Notes under the pieces: generated by a model
Databases searched by the model: none
What the model saw: the letters and a program-made list of their open reading frames with translations, nothing else
Told to the model about the DNA's origin: nothing
Position numbers and translations under genes: made by a program
Shown: positions 7,513 to 17,079 of the stretch, piece after piece
How the letters are laid out: each line of letters opens with the position of its first letter
How positions within the stretch are numbered: position 1 is the first letter of the stretch
From: Balneolaceae bacterium
Lineage (GTDB): Bacteria > Bacteroidota > Rhodothermia > Balneolales > Balneolaceae
Assembly (NCBI GenBank): GCA_020832285.1
Contig: JAFIFB010000013.1
Coordinates: forward strand, 1-34,142
Reading direction: 5' to 3'
Length of the DNA stretch: 34,142 nucleotides

Positions 7513-8703
7513 CTATGCCCGCATATTGGAAATAATTTTATTTACTGCATCCCTGATATTTAGCTCCCTGTCCATATTCATCATTTCTGAAGACATATTG
7601 TTCATAGTGTATGCAATGGTCAAGTTTTTATCAGGATCATGAAATACAAAACTTCCACCCGCTCCAAAACCACCAAAAGCTTTTGAAGAATCAGAAAAAT
7701 TATGCTTTTCAGATGGCTTCATAAATCCGGCATGAAATCTAAATGCATCCTGTTTAAAGACAATGTCTTCCCATCCTTTTTGGGGTTCATCTGGGTACAT
7801 CATTAAATACTCTGCTGTTTGCTTACTCAAACACAAGGGGTGTTTTTCATTTGTCAAAGAATCAATCAGAGAAGCAAGTCCCCTTGCATTTCCAATTCCA
7901 CCACCAGCCCCTATCTCGAGTTGAAGGATTTCCGGTTTATTAAAATTTGAATGATTACTGACAAATAATGGATTTAACATTGATTTATAGGTGAGTGACC
8001 ATGGCTTGAAGAATTCCAAAACAAACTTTAAAGGCATTGATAACATCCCTTTAACCTTCGAAAATGGTTTTAATGTTGCAATTTCAGCCCAGTCATAGTC
8101 ATGTTCCAATCCAATTCGGATTTCACCATCAATTTCAGGAAGTACTTCCTGCTCCAGGAATTCTTTAAGAAATCTCTTTTCAGGATCAATTCTTAAAAGT
8201 AATGAGCTGATATACCAGCCTATATTCCAAACATGATAACCCTGATATTCCCCGGGTTGCCAGTGAGGTTCTTGATCTGCTATCACGCTATCTAATAAAC
8301 TTCGATCTTTAATGATGTACGTATCCAGTTTTTTATCGATGGCTGAAAGTCCTGCCCTGTGTTGAAGTAATTGCTCAATAGTAATTTCTTTCTTACTTCC
8401 AGTGTTAAACCCGGGCCAATATTCAGAGACATAATCCTTATAGTCAAAAAGTCCTCTGCTGTGGCAAATAGCTAAACAACTTGCAGCGATTGCTTTTGTA
8501 GTCGAAAACATTGGTACAACAGTATTCTCATCCCACTCTTTTGTCTTCTCTAAATCTTTATAACCTCCCCAAATATCAATTACTTTTTCATGTTTATGAT
8601 ATACACAAAGTGAAGCGCCAATTTCTCCATGTATCTCAAAGTTCTCTCTAAATGAGTCTGCTATTTCTGTATAATGCTTTTTAACGTGTCCTTTTATTTT
8701 CAT
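7513..8703 (-). CDS. Serine hydrolase of the beta-lactamase (class C/EstB-like) family
   Basis: 396 residues without a recognisable signal peptide. The SxxK motif is STTK (Ser67, Lys70) within VPMFSTTKAI, and the tyrosine of the second motif is probably Tyr156 in GYHVWN. A GGFGAGGSFVF segment near the C-terminus matches the third motif region of this family, where the KTG of true beta-lactamases is replaced by other small residues. Members act as esterases, peptidases or transesterases, so antibiotic resistance should not be assumed. It lies 79 bases after the nitroreductase gene on the same strand. Confidence 0.85.
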   Translation of the reverse strand: MKIKGHVKKHYTEIADSFRENFEIHGEIGASLCVYHKHEKVIDIWGGYKDLEKTKEWDENTVVPMFSTTKAIAASCLAICHSRGLFDYKDYVSEYWPGFNTGSKKEITIEQLLQHRAGLSAIDKKLDTYIIKDRSLLDSVIADQEPHWQPGEYQGYHVWNIGWYISSLLLRIDPEKRFLKEFLEQEVLPEIDGEIRIGLEHDYDWAEIATLKPFSKVKGMLSMPLKFVLEFFKPWSLTYKSMLNPLFVSNHSNFNKPEILQLEIGAGGGIGNARGLASLIDSLTNEKHPLCLSKQTAEYLMMYPDEPQKGWEDIVFKQDAFRFHAGFMKPSEKHNFSDSSKAFGGFGAGGSFVFHDPDKNLTIAYTMNNMSSEMMNMDRELNIRDAVNKIISNMRA

Positions 8704-8782
8704 ACATCTCCCTTTTTCAAATTATTCCATTCTGTAGTATGTATAAAAATTGGCAGATTACGTGGAGCATACCGTAATCTCA

Positions 8783-9778
8783 TCAGCTGACTTTTAAAAT
8801 AACATCATTGATTCTGCGTCTGAAAGAAAAAGGCATTTTTTGTGAATAGCCCAATCGGATTAAAAGCTGTGGAAATCCATCTAATCCCAAATCGTTCATC
8901 ATTCTATCTCTGACTTGAGGTATTTGACAAGGCGAATTAATATATGAATGGTTCAAACCTAACTTAGTGGCAGTAAGCGCAAAACGCTGGAAAACCATAC
9001 CCGTTTTGACCCAATGCTCCAGTTCGTTGCCTGGGGTAGTGAATATGGCAACAGCAGCAGTATTTTCGAGTTGGCTGATCAATCTTTTGTTTTCGCTCCT
9101 GACAGTTACAAAATTTTTAAACGCAAAACTTCCAAACATACGCCCCATTGCCGGCATACCACTGCAGGCAGTGTAAAGACCATCACCTTTTTGCATGGCT
9201 TCCTTCTCGCTGAAACACACCCATTGTATCAATTCCTTTTTGAATTTGGGATTACTCATCTGTATAGCGTTGGCTTCAGCAACAAAAGGGCTGAACTGCT
9301 GTATTTCATTCTGCCCGATAAAAAATCGGATAGTTATGCCATCACCCACATTTTTTAAAGCAGCAATGTCCTCGCTTAAAATTGGCTTATCGGCATAATG
9401 GTTTCGGGTTGTTTGCCTTACATTGATATAAGAAAAGAGTTCTGGATGTTCAACCGTATCGTCTTTTTGAAGGGATATTTTTATTGAGAAATCAGTGCTG
9501 AAGGCATTGATATTCAGCACTGTTCTGTAACCATAAAACCCTGCTGCAATCATCGCCGTTTCTGCGGCACAACCCAGGCTGATGAACAGCTCCCTCTGCT
9601 CGGGGTCGGCAACAGGCAATGAACGGCTGAAATCCGGAATAATGCAGAAACCGTCATCCTTTTTTTTAAACAACCAGGGCTGCGTATTGTGTGCCGATGG
9701 GGCCTTTACGGCACTCCGTACTATTTTTAGAAAAATATCATCTGGTATCATTTTGCCTGCACTATAGTTAAAATTCAA
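8783..9778 (-). CDS. Acg-like nitroreductase-fold protein
   Basis: 331 residues. The N-terminus has KAPSAHNTQPW (about residues 25-35), the FMN-binding motif characteristic of the nitroreductase superfamily and of the Acg subgroup, whose members are longer than ordinary nitroreductases (about 330 residues, two fused halves). Further family marks are RQTTRNHY (about 126-133) and LGLNHSYINSPCQIP toward the C-terminus. Acg proteins may bind or store flavin rather than catalyse reduction. The start overlaps the end of the TonB receptor gene by 11 bases, which suggests translational coupling and a shared job. Confidence 0.85.
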   Translation of the reverse strand: MNFNYSAGKMIPDDIFLKIVRSAVKAPSAHNTQPWLFKKKDDGFCIIPDFSRSLPVADPEQRELFISLGCAAETAMIAAGFYGYRTVLNINAFSTDFSIKISLQKDDTVEHPELFSYINVRQTTRNHYADKPILSEDIAALKNVGDGITIRFFIGQNEIQQFSPFVAEANAIQMSNPKFKKELIQWVCFSEKEAMQKGDGLYTACSGMPAMGRMFGSFAFKNFVTVRSENKRLISQLENTAAVAIFTTPGNELEHWVKTGMVFQRFALTATKLGLNHSYINSPCQIPQVRDRMMNDLGLDGFPQLLIRLGYSQKMPFSFRRRINDVILKVS

Positions 9779-12146
9779 TCTTATACCCCAGTGATGGGAA
9801 AGGCATTTTCATCTCATCTACAATAACATCGTTTTTCATTCGGCTGTAGAACGGTTCGCTGTAATCGGGTTGCATCAGGCCATTCTTTATCATAAAGTAC
9901 CATGTGCCGGTATATTTTGGTTTGTTTACCTTGTAGGTGATTGACAAATCCACTCCGGTTGTTGACGGAAACTGACTCTCGTAAGCCCTTGAATGGTCGG
10001 GCAAAGCCCATTTGGCAGCCATTGATTCTTCATAAAGAGCCGGGGTGTAACGCAATCCGCCCATGTAGGTAACTTTGGCGCTGATACCAAGGATGTTTTT
10101 ATTAATAAGCATCCATTCTTTACCTGCCAACAGATTGATCACATGGCCTCTGTTGTAAACGGTATTGTATTCCACTCCATCGCCCCCCGTATATTTGGAG
10201 TCGAAAATGGTTGCGGTGAAAAGATAGTAATAGCCATCTTTTAAGAATTGTTCGAGGGTTACATCAATCCCGTAGTTTTTGCCGGTACCGGAGTTTTCGA
10301 GCTTTCGGTTTATCGCCCAGTTATTTGTCACATTGATGATAGAAAATGAACTGTTTGGATAAACCGGGATATTTTCGAGTATTTGGTAATATGGCTCTAC
10401 TTTTATACGAATCACATCGCTGATTTTTCGGCTGTAACCCAACACAAAATGGTGCGATTTCATGAAATCGAGATTCTTGTTTTGCAGTTCAATGGTCCCG
10501 TTATTGTTTACTTCCGAATAATAGGTACGCAGCTCTTCCATTTGCGAATGTAAGCCATAAGCAATGCTCAACTCATCATTTTCAGTAATTTCCCAGTTAA
10601 TACCGGCACGTGGCTCGATAGTGGCTTTATCATTCACATCGAGATACATAGAGTGTACGCCCAGGTTGGCTGTTACATTGGGCAGCAAATCTATTCTGAA
10701 TTGGGTAAATGCTTGCGTTTGTAATCCTGTGCCTTTGCTGTCCACAAAATCTATTAAATCATCAGGATGGTCATAAAATGCCAGTTTTAGTTTGTTATCG
10801 AAAAACAAACTGTTGACGGTAATGCCGGTAAGTGAGTTGATTTTTGAACTGAACCTGTGATTCAGAGTTGTTTTGAAGGTATATTTTCCTTCTGTGCTTT
10901 GTGAGTTGAGTACTGGAAGCATCCGCATGTCGAGCGAATACTCCCTTTTGTCATAATTATAACTTATACCATCGGCGCTGAGCATGGTATTCAGATATGA
11001 GTTTCTTCCAACGATAATCTGATGCGACAAACCAATAACACCGAAGCGGTTTTTATACCTTTGGGCCATATAATCTATTGAGGTTTCCCATTCGGCGGGG
11101 TCTTCCTTTGCATCTTTGTTGTTGATATCATCGGCGCCCATACCCCAGATGGTGATTGTACCCGCACTCTGAGTTGGAAAATCAAATTTGAATGTTAAAT
11201 CCTGAAAGGTTGGTAAATTGGGGAAGCTTACCATCTTTCCAATGAGTCCGAGTGTACCATAGCGATAGTTGAATAGATAAGTTGAATTACTGCCTTTTAC
11301 AAATGGACCCTCTGCAGCAAAATCTACGCCTTGAATTCCTAAACCGGCAGTATATTCACGTTTCTCATCGTTTCCGGACCTCATTTTTACATCAAAAACA
11401 CCTGAGAATGCATTGCCATATTCCGCAGGGAACGCCCCTGTGTAGAAATCGGAATTGCGAAGCATCTGGCTGCTGAACACCGTATAGCCACCGCCGCCCA
11501 CAAAATCGACATTGGGAAAGTGGAATGTGGCCGGAACATCAACACCTTCAACCCGCCACAGAACACCCCTGGGTGAATTACCGCGAATGATAATGGCATT
11601 GTTTGTAGTTTGGGTTGTGGCAACCCCTGCAAAACCGGCAGCCAAACGGGCAGGATCGTCCAATCCTCCTGCATAACGGCTGGCTTCCTCCACGCTGAAG
11701 GTGCGTGCACTTACAGTTGCCATTGAATTTATCGGCCTGTCTTTACTGGTGTAACCCCATACAATTAATCCACCTAATGAATGGGTTGTTTCTTTCAGCT
11801 CGATATCAAGCACAACCTCTTTCCCCGACCCAACCAGGATTTCTGAAAGTATGTAGGGTTCATAACCAATATAACTTACCTTAAAGTTATGCCTTCCTAC
11901 AGGCACACTTTCTATACGGAAATTGCCATCAATGTCTGCGGTAGCGCCCATTATCGGCTCGATTCCATCAACGATTATAGTTGCACCAATCAGGGAGATT
12001 TTTAAATCGGCATCCTTGATTGAACCTCTCACCGTTTGGGTTAAGGTGTTTTGAGAGAGTGCATTTGACAAATCAAAGATAATCAGAAGTGTCAATGCTA
12101 ATTTTGCTGTTATTAATAATGTAATCCGTGTCATAATTTTGCTCAT
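9768..12146 (-). CDS. TonB-dependent outer-membrane receptor
   Basis: 792 residues. An N-terminal hydrophobic segment (about residues 8-30) is the signal sequence. Residues about 38-117 form a carboxypeptidase-regulatory-like beta-sandwich (GATIIVDG, GNFRIESVPVGRHNFKVSYIG), followed by a plug domain (IIIRGNSPRGVLWRVEGVDV, then GAFPAEYGNAFSGVFDVKMRSG). The rest is beta-barrel, ending GYKIEF with the terminal Phe used in outer-membrane insertion. No SusD partner is adjacent, which argues against a standard polysaccharide-utilisation pair; a small ligand is as likely. The direct repeat at 12188-12242 and the AraC gene upstream point to regulated expression. Confidence 0.92.
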   Translation of the reverse strand: MSKIMTRITLLITAKLALTLLIIFDLSNALSQNTLTQTVRGSIKDADLKISLIGATIIVDGIEPIMGATADIDGNFRIESVPVGRHNFKVSYIGYEPYILSEILVGSGKEVVLDIELKETTHSLGGLIVWGYTSKDRPINSMATVSARTFSVEEASRYAGGLDDPARLAAGFAGVATTQTTNNAIIIRGNSPRGVLWRVEGVDVPATFHFPNVDFVGGGGYTVFSSQMLRNSDFYTGAFPAEYGNAFSGVFDVKMRSGNDEKREYTAGLGIQGVDFAAEGPFVKGSNSTYLFNYRYGTLGLIGKMVSFPNLPTFQDLTFKFDFPTQSAGTITIWGMGADDINNKDAKEDPAEWETSIDYMAQRYKNRFGVIGLSHQIIVGRNSYLNTMLSADGISYNYDKREYSLDMRMLPVLNSQSTEGKYTFKTTLNHRFSSKINSLTGITVNSLFFDNKLKLAFYDHPDDLIDFVDSKGTGLQTQAFTQFRIDLLPNVTANLGVHSMYLDVNDKATIEPRAGINWEITENDELSIAYGLHSQMEELRTYYSEVNNNGTIELQNKNLDFMKSHHFVLGYSRKISDVIRIKVEPYYQILENIPVYPNSSFSIINVTNNWAINRKLENSGTGKNYGIDVTLEQFLKDGYYYLFTATIFDSKYTGGDGVEYNTVYNRGHVINLLAGKEWMLINKNILGISAKVTYMGGLRYTPALYEESMAAKWALPDHSRAYESQFPSTTGVDLSITYKVNKPKYTGTWYFMIKNGLMQPDYSEPFYSRMKNDVIVDEMKMPFPSLGYKIEF

Positions 12147-12187
12147 TAAAGTTTATGATTGCAAAATATGCTGGGTTACATTTTCCG

Positions 12188-12242
12188 GAGTCTCACTTTA
12201 TGGTTAAGAAGTATCGTTTTCAGGATAAACGAGTCTCACTTT
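12188..12242 (-). promoter_or_regulatory. 12-bp direct repeat between the AraC and receptor genes
   Basis: GAGTCTCACTTT occurs perfectly at 12188-12199 and at 12231-12242, start-to-start distance 43 bases, close to four helical turns. The pair fills the short gap between the AraC regulator stop and the receptor start (42 bases downstream of the nearer copy). Tandem half-sites on one face of the helix are typical for AraC-family activators, so this is a likely operator for the receptor operon. Confidence 0.55.
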
Positions 12243-13376
12243 TTATGAGGCCTTCGAAATATAGGCTGTAGGCGAGATTCCTTCGAATTTGTTGAATGCC
12301 CTGTAAAAAGCCGCTTTGGAGTTAAAACCACAGTCGTATGCAATACCCAATACGGATAAATGTTTATTTTCCGTGCACAGGCATTTTAGCTTGAATTCCT
12401 CAATGCGGTGTTTGTTTATAAAGTCGAAGAAGTTTTGATTCAGGGTCGAGTTTAGAACTTCGGAGATGATTTCGGGTTTGGTTTTCATCAAGTCGCTTAG
12501 CCCGGCCAAACTAAGCTCCGGATCTAAATAGGGTTGTTCAGACTCCATCAAGAGAGTCAGCCTGCTGATAATGTGGGAATAGTCCTTTTTATTACCTGTT
12601 TTTGGATCATCTTGCTTTACTGGTTCAAGGACCTTTTCAATATCAGTGATTGGGTAATCCACAAAAATTCGTCCCTGCCTGATTCCGAAATATCCGATAT
12701 AGAACACGTAAATCGTTGAAAAACTGTACGCAACTTGCGCAAGTTCATAAAATCCTGCAAAATGTAAGTAATTATTGATATTGAATAGAAAAACATTCAC
12801 CGAAAACACGATTAATGAAGCAACTACCAGGGTTTTCAACCACTTCAGGTCGATTTTTTCAATATTAGAAAATTGATGTTCAATATTTTTCCTGTGTTTT
12901 TGCAGCAGCCGTAAAGACCAAATATTATACCCAATACTGGAAATTCCGATGGAAATTCCCCTAATTTTGAAAAAAACCGTAGTCGTAAATAGCTCATTTT
13001 CTGCCAGGAATATTTTCTCATCGGCAGACAGAAACATGTAATTAAACATATGGAGAATTAAAAAAGTTACAAATGGGACAAGATGCAGAATATGTAAGGG
13101 TTTAACCTTAAAATCTTTAACTGTTAGCGATTTAACATAAAGCCATAGCAGAGGCCCGTGCAAAAGTAAAAATAGCCAGGCAATGTTTATCAAATGAGGA
13201 TATGGAAAATCATTGTCACGATTATAAATCTCGATAAATGGCCCACCAATAGTCAATGCATAAACAGCGAACATGCAGAGCAATGTCTTGTCAGCCAATG
13301 TCTTGTTTTTCTTCCCCATCAGTAAGAGGGAGAGAAAAAGCGACATAAAAAAACCCAACAGTAGTATCGTTGTCAT
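12243..13376 (-). CDS. AraC-family regulator with N-terminal membrane domain
   Basis: 377 residues. The first about 230 residues contain six or seven hydrophobic segments (for example MTTILLLGFFMSLFLSLLLM at the start). A linker leads to an AraC/XylS double HTH at the C-terminus, with LAGLSDLM for the first helix and IAYDCGFNSKAAFYRAFNKF followed by GISPTAY for the second. This membrane-bound AraC type is common in Bacteroidota and senses signals at the inner membrane. It lies directly upstream of the TonB receptor gene in the same direction, 96 bases apart, and is its likely activator. Confidence 0.9.
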   Translation of the reverse strand: MTTILLLGFFMSLFLSLLLMGKKNKTLADKTLLCMFAVYALTIGGPFIEIYNRDNDFPYPHLINIAWLFLLLHGPLLWLYVKSLTVKDFKVKPLHILHLVPFVTFLILHMFNYMFLSADEKIFLAENELFTTTVFFKIRGISIGISSIGYNIWSLRLLQKHRKNIEHQFSNIEKIDLKWLKTLVVASLIVFSVNVFLFNINNYLHFAGFYELAQVAYSFSTIYVFYIGYFGIRQGRIFVDYPITDIEKVLEPVKQDDPKTGNKKDYSHIISRLTLLMESEQPYLDPELSLAGLSDLMKTKPEIISEVLNSTLNQNFFDFINKHRIEEFKLKCLCTENKHLSVLGIAYDCGFNSKAAFYRAFNKFEGISPTAYISKAS

Positions 13377-13830
13377 TTATTTTATTAATCTGTCATAATG
13401 GATGGTTTACTTTCTCTATTGGTTCTTTCCTCTCTTTTTTTACCGGGCGATAACTCATTAAATGTGCAATAAACAAGTGGTTTATATATCAATATAGCAG
13501 TAAAGACGATTGTATTTTGTGTTTTATATTAGAATTTTTCCATTCCATTTGACTGCTGGTTTTCCCACATTATTGCGGCTCGGCTAAACGGCAGTCCTTT
13601 TCCGCATCATTTTTTCGTGACAAACTTAAGATCGGACCATGATCTGCCTCTGTGATGTCCGGTAAGTGACGAATCATTTACAAAATCACCGGACCCAAAA
13701 TACCAGCGAGCAGCTCAGCGAGTAACTAAACCGGATTCAGCCTAAGTCTTAAACAATCTGACGGCGCGGACTTTCCCCGTAAGGTTGTATGCCATACTAC
13801 TAAAAAAGCGGTGTTACTGAAAACGCGGGA
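13377..13830. other. 454-bp intergenic region, no gene seen
   Basis: No coding sequence. It should hold the promoter of the AraC gene at its left end. A 7-bp perfect inverted repeat, GTCCGGT (13657-13663) with ACCGGAC (13688-13694), and an imperfect pair GACTGCTG/CGGCAGTC (about 13551-13595) are present, neither followed by a T-run. Confidence 0.5.
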
Positions 13831-14409
13831 TCAGGGTGAAAACGGCAGCGAAGAGTGGTGAGTGATGATTCGCAAATTGCCTTCATTATCCAATCGGTAG
13901 GCGAACGTCTTATCAACTGTTACCGTGCTCTCGTCGTAGGCCGTAAGGGTGATGTTCCCCTGGGCAATCGCAATATCTCCGTGGATATACACTTCCGAAA
14001 TATCGGTGGTGCCGCTCACGTACGGAGCCAGTGCAAAACCGGAATCATCAGGATAATCGTCGTTGCCGCCCACAAAATAGGCGAGAGCCCCGTCAAAATC
14101 AGGCCGGAATGTTTGATCGCCATGGGCAAGGGTAGGCTTGAACAGCACCCGGTTGTTATCAAAATCGTAATAGGTATTCAACACATCTTCAGCAACCTGC
14201 TTCGCATCTTCACCTTCGCTATGCGCTTCACCGATTCGCACCAGTTGTTGAATCCAGACTTCCTGTGCGGACTCAATCATATCGTGGGTAATGGTCTGGC
14301 TGCTTTGATCTGACTGAGCCGTTGTGGATTGGGTCCGCTCGGTGTCGGAAGAGCAGGCGATGGTAAACATAAAGAGAATAAGTGAAACTGCTAAAACTGA
14401 GTTTTTCAT
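13831..14409 (-). CDS. Lipoprotein with SnoaL-like (NTF2-fold) domain
   Basis: 192 residues. The signal peptide ends in the lipobox TIAC with Cys19, so this should be a lipid-anchored protein. After a Ser/Thr/Gln-rich linker, residues about 42-190 resemble SnoaL/DUF4440-like cone-shaped domains: IQQLVRIGEAHSEGEDA at the N-terminal helix, GALAYFVGG, VYIHGDIAIAQGNITL and a C-terminal strand LRIITHHSSLPF with the usual HHSS pattern. Homologues are often labelled phosphoribosyl-AMP cyclohydrolase in databases, a misleading name, since no HisI motif is seen. Ligand and role are unknown. Confidence 0.7.
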   Translation of the reverse strand: MKNSVLAVSLILFMFTIACSSDTERTQSTTAQSDQSSQTITHDMIESAQEVWIQQLVRIGEAHSEGEDAKQVAEDVLNTYYDFDNNRVLFKPTLAHGDQTFRPDFDGALAYFVGGNDDYPDDSGFALAPYVSGTTDISEVYIHGDIAIAQGNITLTAYDESTVTVDKTFAYRLDNEGNLRIITHHSSLPFSP

Positions 14410-14742
14410 AATATGAGAAAGATGGGTTAAATGTAGTGAAATTGCCTTTTGGCCAGACTGTTTTTGCTTGATTCTTTTTGATGGCTTTGCGGCATGATAG
14501 AATCAGAAAAACATTAACGGATTCACATTCATAAATAATTCGAATGCACTGTTTCTAACCAACAAAAAATAAACATTTATGTTCGTTCGGGTTCCTGCAG
14601 ATTTTTTGGCAAAAGCAGACATCGCAGAATAAAAGTAAAGCACAAAAGAACTAAACATTGGTAAAGCTGCCTTATATACTCTCTCCCTCTGAAATTGCTG
14701 ATACAATAATCCAGATACTTTCGGGCAATTAATCTTTCAGAA
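14410..14742. other. 333-bp intergenic region, no gene seen
   Basis: AT-rich DNA between the glycan operon stop and the lipoprotein start. The open frames here (14503-14706 and the part of 14577-14924 that overlaps the glycosidase in another frame) lack any recognisable protein features and look spurious. No clear terminator was found. Confidence 0.5.
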
Positions 14743-15921
14743 TTACCAAGTAATTTCTCGTATTGTGTCGAAATATGGAGTCCTTTTCTCTTCCACACAT
14801 TGACAAGCATAGAGATATAGCGATGCACTCCAGGTTTGCCAATCTTGCCCCATAGGTTTGCCAGTTTGGGATTTAATCCATTCATTAAATCCAAATTTAA
14901 CGGGTTCAATTCGGGATTTTTCAATGAGTCTGGTTAGAGTCAAAAGTTTACTTTCTGCCAATTTATATTCTTTAACAGCTACAAGAGCCGCAATGTAAAT
15001 GCCACATGTAAACGGCCAAATACCACCATTATGATAATGCCCGGGTTGGTTAAACATGTTATCCCTATAGTGCCAGTCTTTATCGTTTGGTTGAATGAAG
15101 GGAAATAAGTTTGGTGGCATATTCACAACTAATAAACCATCTTTAATCATTTTCTGACACTCTTGTTCTATCCATAAAACTATTTCTTTTGAACGACCCG
15201 GAGAGGCAATTCCGGTCAAAATAGCAAGGCTGTTTCCAAGCAGATCAAATCGCTCACTGCTCAGTACTTTATAAGACCAACAAGCATAGTAGGGTTTGTT
15301 TTTTAAAGACAATCCTTCGTGGACATGATTGTGCATTATATCCGAGGTAATAGTAAAGCGAGTCATTTCCTCTTTAAGTTTTTCTGCTCTTTCAGTTTGG
15401 CCAAAAAGACACAAATATCCATGAACCACCGTATTGACAAACAAGCCATATCCTAAAACCCACTGTTCATCTCTCCAGTCACTTGTTGGTTGTTGGGCAA
15501 TCAAAATATGATCATCAGGACTTTGGTATTCCATCCAGGTCATTGCTTTTTCAGCTTCCTCTTTAAGAAAATCAGGCTCATTCATTTTTAATCTGTAAAT
15601 CCCCAAACCAAGTAAAAACAGGGGTGTGGTGTCACTTGCTCCAAGGTCATTTTTATTATGAACCAAGCTGGGAATCAGCCCTCTTTTTGACTGATTTTTT
15701 GCAAGTGTTTCCAATACATTCCTTACGCTATCGAGTAGAATTTTGTTATCCGTAGAGGTAATTCCCAGAATAGAAAACATCAAATCTCTGGTATAGGGTT
15801 CAGGATATCCCCATCCTGCGGTACGGGGAAGTCCCTCATATGGACCGTGTGCATTGTGCAGTAAAACTTCTATTGCAGCTTCTTTTGCCTCAGCTATAAA
15901 TTTTAGGTTTTTAGAGTCCAT
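14743..15921 (-). CDS. GH100-like (alpha/alpha)6-barrel glycosidase
   Basis: 392 residues with repeated helical hairpins. GWGYPEPYTRDLMFSILG near the N-terminus places Asp46 where GH100 (alkaline/neutral invertase) and amylo-alpha-1,6-glucosidase-like enzymes have the catalytic acid. NGGIWPFTCGIYIAA and FGFNEWIKSQTG, then QDWQTWSASLYLYA, match the conserved C-terminal half, with the Glu of FNEW a candidate base. No signal peptide, so cytoplasmic. It ends the seven-gene operon, 8 bases after the GT4 gene. It may hydrolyse the product or a precursor; invertase activity is possible but unproven. Confidence 0.7.
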   Translation of the reverse strand: MDSKNLKFIAEAKEAAIEVLLHNAHGPYEGLPRTAGWGYPEPYTRDLMFSILGITSTDNKILLDSVRNVLETLAKNQSKRGLIPSLVHNKNDLGASDTTPLFLLGLGIYRLKMNEPDFLKEEAEKAMTWMEYQSPDDHILIAQQPTSDWRDEQWVLGYGLFVNTVVHGYLCLFGQTERAEKLKEEMTRFTITSDIMHNHVHEGLSLKNKPYYACWSYKVLSSERFDLLGNSLAILTGIASPGRSKEIVLWIEQECQKMIKDGLLVVNMPPNLFPFIQPNDKDWHYRDNMFNQPGHYHNGGIWPFTCGIYIAALVAVKEYKLAESKLLTLTRLIEKSRIEPVKFGFNEWIKSQTGKPMGQDWQTWSASLYLYACQCVEEKRTPYFDTIREITW

Positions 15922-15929
15922 AAAGGGGA

Positions 15930-17072
15930 TTAATTGATTCCAAGTTTGTCCTGCATAAGTGTTACAAATTGTTTTGCTACTACTCTGTAATCAAAATGCT
16001 CCACTACCCGAATTCTTGCTGCTTTTCCCAATTCCTCTCGTAGTGATGCGTTTTCCATAAGTGCCAGCAGATGGCCTGCAATGTCTTGAACGTTGGCACG
16101 ATAGTCCACTGTTCGGGGTACATCAAACACTACTTTGTGATTGTCTTCAAATCCGGATTCATCTCCCAGAGTTACCTCATTTACCACAATTTTTTCAGCA
16201 ACATTTGCCAATAGTGCCGTTTTTCCATGCACAAGTGTATCCAACATGCCCATTGCATTGATCCCAATGACTGGTTTTTCGCAAGCACCGGCTTCTACTT
16301 GTGGCATCCCAAATCCTTCCAAACGGGAAGGGGCCGCATAAATATCACAGGCACCTACCAAATAAGGCATAAAATTTCTTGAGATGGTATTAGTAGCGTA
16401 GGTGACATTTTTTTCTATACCTAGCGCAGTAGCCATTTCCAAATCAGCCTGGTTTTGCATCCTGGTTCTTGGCTGTGGCCATACTTTGCAAACGTACTTC
16501 CAGTCAGGCGCTTTCGAATTAATGATAGCCAGTGCCTGCATCACCTCTTGTGCTCCTTTTGATGCGGCATCTCCACCCACAGTAAGGATCATGAGCTGGT
16601 CCGGAGAAATCCCCAAAGACTCTCTTACTGCCTTAATTTTTGGATCATCCTTTTGGAAAGGTATAAATTGATCAGTATGACAACCCACCGGTAAGACCTC
16701 AATTTTATCACCACTGATCCCATCACGAACATACATTTCTTTCACCCAGTTGGAAGTGACCAGGATCAATGGAAGTGCATTTAAAACTTCTTGATAATTG
16801 GCGATATATCCATCTGCTACCAGCCAGGGTACCGGCTGTATGCCATATCTCTGAGGATGAAGTACCAAATGCGGGGAATGCCCCCAATAGCCAACTCCAA
16901 CGGCAACATCGGGATTGAACCACCGATAGTACCACTCTTTTTCCTGCGCAGATTCAAAATGGACGGCATGGGCATCTACTCCCAATTCCAGAAGTCCTTT
17001 ATATAAAAGATCGCCTTGAGTAGCCAGTCCTCCCGGTGAAGGTGGGTAATCATATAAAACCAGTACTTTCAT
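15930..17072 (-). CDS. GT4 glycosyltransferase (operon gene 6)
   Basis: 380 residues, GT-B fold. The glycine-rich N-terminal loop is PPSPGGLATQG (about 10-20). The donor-binding half has LTVGGDAASKGAQEV and the GT4 EX7E motif SRLEGFGMPQVEA, with Glu252 and Glu260. GT4 enzymes are retaining and commonly use UDP-Glc, GDP-Man or UDP-GlcNAc. The sequence around the first loop does not fit BshA of bacillithiol synthesis despite the neighbouring PIG-L gene. It follows the PIG-L gene by 7 bases and precedes the GH100-like gene by 8, so all three are tightly coupled. Confidence 0.88.
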   Translation of the reverse strand: MKVLVLYDYPPSPGGLATQGDLLYKGLLELGVDAHAVHFESAQEKEWYYRWFNPDVAVGVGYWGHSPHLVLHPQRYGIQPVPWLVADGYIANYQEVLNALPLILVTSNWVKEMYVRDGISGDKIEVLPVGCHTDQFIPFQKDDPKIKAVRESLGISPDQLMILTVGGDAASKGAQEVMQALAIINSKAPDWKYVCKVWPQPRTRMQNQADLEMATALGIEKNVTYATNTISRNFMPYLVGACDIYAAPSRLEGFGMPQVEAGACEKPVIGINAMGMLDTLVHGKTALLANVAEKIVVNEVTLGDESGFEDNHKVVFDVPRTVDYRANVQDIAGHLLALMENASLREELGKAARIRVVEHFDYRVVAKQFVTLMQDKLGIN

Positions 17073-17079
17073 AATTATG

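Noticed and set aside
7513-8703. Beta-lactamase antibiotic resistance gene
   Set aside because: The family motifs fit esterase/EstB-like relatives; the KTG motif and a signal peptide are missing.
13657-13694. GTCCGGT/ACCGGAC inverted repeat as a terminator
   Set aside because: No T-run follows on either strand and it is not next to a gene end.
14577-14924. 115-codon minus-strand frame overlapping the GH100-like gene end
   Set aside because: It overlaps a well-supported glycosidase in another frame, has no family features and extends into AT-rich intergenic DNA.
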